NCBI GenBank assembly: GCA_002424705.1
Contig: DIKW01000061.1
Coordinates: 32,890-38,607, forward strand
Direction of reading: 5' to 3'
Source: Geobacter sp. UBA5608
GTDB lineage: Bacteria; Desulfobacterota; Desulfuromonadia; Geobacterales; Pseudopelobacteraceae
DNA: 5,718 nucleotides
Shown: piece by piece, positions 4,985-5,718 of the stretch
Position numbering within the stretch: the first letter of the stretch is position 1
How the letters are laid out: each line of letters begins with the position of its first letter
The notes under the pieces: generated by a model
The model's database searches: none
What the model was told of the DNA's origin: nothing
The model's input: only the letters and a program-made list of their open reading frames with translations
Translations under genes and position numbers: made by a program

Positions 4985-5718
4985 GTCACATCAAGCGCAG
5001 TCAAGTCCTGCTGCGCTTTGGTGGCGCTGCTCAGGGTTACGTCTTCAGCTACGCCGGCCTTGCGGGAGATCGCCTGGCGTACTTTCTGCCAGTCTACTTT
5101 GTCGCTGATGTTCAGCGTTTGTAACAAGGCCTTTGCCTCGCGCTCAATCCCTTTGGTCTTGGCGTAGATGTCGCCATGTACCTCGAGGAAGATTCTGCCC
5201 TGCTCTGTCGTTGCCACCTTGACCGGCTGATAGATGATCTCCCCCGGCGTGTTCACCCTGACCACTTTGAACAGCTCCTCCATCCGATCCGGATGGACTC
5301 TGATGCAACCGTGGCTGGCATAGGTGTAGATTGACCAGGGCTTGCTGGTGCTGTGGATCAGGATGCCCGGCAGTGAGGTCTTCATGGCGTATTTGCCCAA
5401 GGGGTTATCGGTTCCCGGGGGCACGCTGGTGATGACCTCTTTCCCTTCCCGCCGCATCTCTTCCTGGATTGAGGGGGGGACGGTCCAGGTCGGATCCTTG
5501 GCCTTGTTGACGATCCGGAATTTGCCCGTTGGCGTGTGCCAGGGGATATCATCCATCTTGGTCGGCGTTCCCAGGGCCACGGCGGTGGCATAGGTCAGCT
5601 GACCCTTTTCAAAGTAGTACAGCATCCGGTCTGGAATGTTGATCACGATTCCGTGCTTCAGCTTGCTGGGTGGGATGATGCGTTGGTTATTGTAGCGCAA
5701 CACCTGTCCCACCTTGAG
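4969..5718 (-). CDS. L,D-transpeptidase (YkuD/ErfK family), N-terminus outside the window
   Basis: This periplasmic cysteine transpeptidase would form 3-3 cross-links between meso-diaminopimelate residues or attach proteins to peptidoglycan; the sequence cannot tell which. The frame is open to the right edge (249 residues visible). The GTG at 5712 is probably an internal Val within LKVGQVLRYNN, which resembles the end of a LysM or pre-catalytic segment. The signal peptide is therefore beyond the window. Counting from base 5718, GIVINIPDRMLYYF (23-36) begins the YkuD fold. HTPTGKFRI (61-69) and NPLGKYAM (105-112) are family motifs. H122 and SHGCIRVH (135-142, nucleophile C138) form the active site. 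After about 165 a C-terminal extension follows, with RIFLEVHGDIY (175-185) as in ErfK/YbiS proteins and a predicted helical tail. The gene converges on PBP1A with a 16-bp overlap. The pairing with PBP1A supports a cell-wall role. Confidence 0.93.
   Translation of the reverse strand, partial: LKVGQVLRYNNQRIIPPSKLKHGIVINIPDRMLYYFEKGQLTYATAVALGTPTKMDDIPWHTPTGKFRIVNKAKDPTWTVPPSIQEEMRREGKEVITSVPPGTDNPLGKYAMKTSLPGILIHSTSKPWSIYTYASHGCIRVHPDRMEELFKVVRVNTPGEIIYQPVKVATTEQGRIFLEVHGDIYAKTKGIEREAKALLQTLNISDKVDWQKVRQAISRKAGVAEDVTLSSATKAQQDLTALDVTQSPS
4993..5018. terminator. Candidate bidirectional hairpin just past the PBP1A stop
   Basis: AAGCGCAG (4993-5000) and CTGCGCTT (5011-5018) form a perfect 8-bp stem with a 10-nt loop, starting 9 bp after the PBP1A stop codon. 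It lies inside the last codons of the opposing L,D-transpeptidase gene. Neither strand has a real T-run after the stem, so it is a poor intrinsic terminator by the usual rule. Its position at the convergent 3' ends is the only other support. Confidence 0.3.

Noticed and set aside
5710..5712. GTG at 5712 as the true start of the L,D-transpeptidase
   Set aside because: The frame is open to the window edge, the upstream residues Leu-Lys fit the pre-catalytic segment, and a start here would leave the periplasmic enzyme without a signal peptide.

Overview
The window is about 5.7 kb of compact, fairly GC-rich bacterial chromosome with no mobile-element, phage, CRISPR, tRNA or rRNA signal. A c-type-haem (CxxCH) periplasmic sensor of the Tll0287/DUF3365 type, a type II NADH dehydrogenase, a class A PBP1A and a YkuD L,D-transpeptidase together suggest a Gram-negative, respiratory bacterium. 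A Geobacter/Trichlorobacter/Pelobacter-like member of the Desulfuromonadia fits best. That placement is inferred from gene content and style; no marker gene here fixes it.

Layout, left to right. (1) 1-1061, plus strand: the 3' three quarters or so of a type II NADH:quinone oxidoreductase, cut by the left window edge. (2) 1054-1209, plus: a 51-codon ORF with a strong Shine-Dalgarno that overlaps the end of ndh by 8 bp, so probably co-translated with it. (3) 1203-2408, minus: a membrane sensor made of TM, periplasmic haem-c Tll0287-like domain, TM, HAMP and PAS, ending with no transmitter or output domain. (4) 2409-2572: the only real intergenic region, a divergent promoter region. It holds a very good sigma70-like promoter for the sensor with a 12-bp palindrome in its spacer, and a weaker candidate promoter for the PBP gene. 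(5) 2573-4984, plus: a complete penicillin-binding protein 1A. (6) 4969-5718, minus: an L,D-transpeptidase whose N-terminus lies beyond the right edge.

Function. Two themes sit side by side: respiratory electron entry plus a haem-based sensor on the left, and peptidoglycan synthesis and cross-linking on the right. PBP1A polymerises glycan and makes 4-3 cross-links. The convergent YkuD enzyme would make 3-3 cross-links or attach proteins to the wall. Both convergent junctions overlap at their coding ends (7 bp and 16 bp), leaving no room for ordinary intergenic terminators.

Nothing here is clearly a new multi-gene system. The points most worth a second look are the output-less haem sensor, the palindrome inside its promoter, the small ORF coupled to ndh, and the overlapping PBP1A/L,D-transpeptidase 3' ends with a hairpin just past the PBP1A stop.
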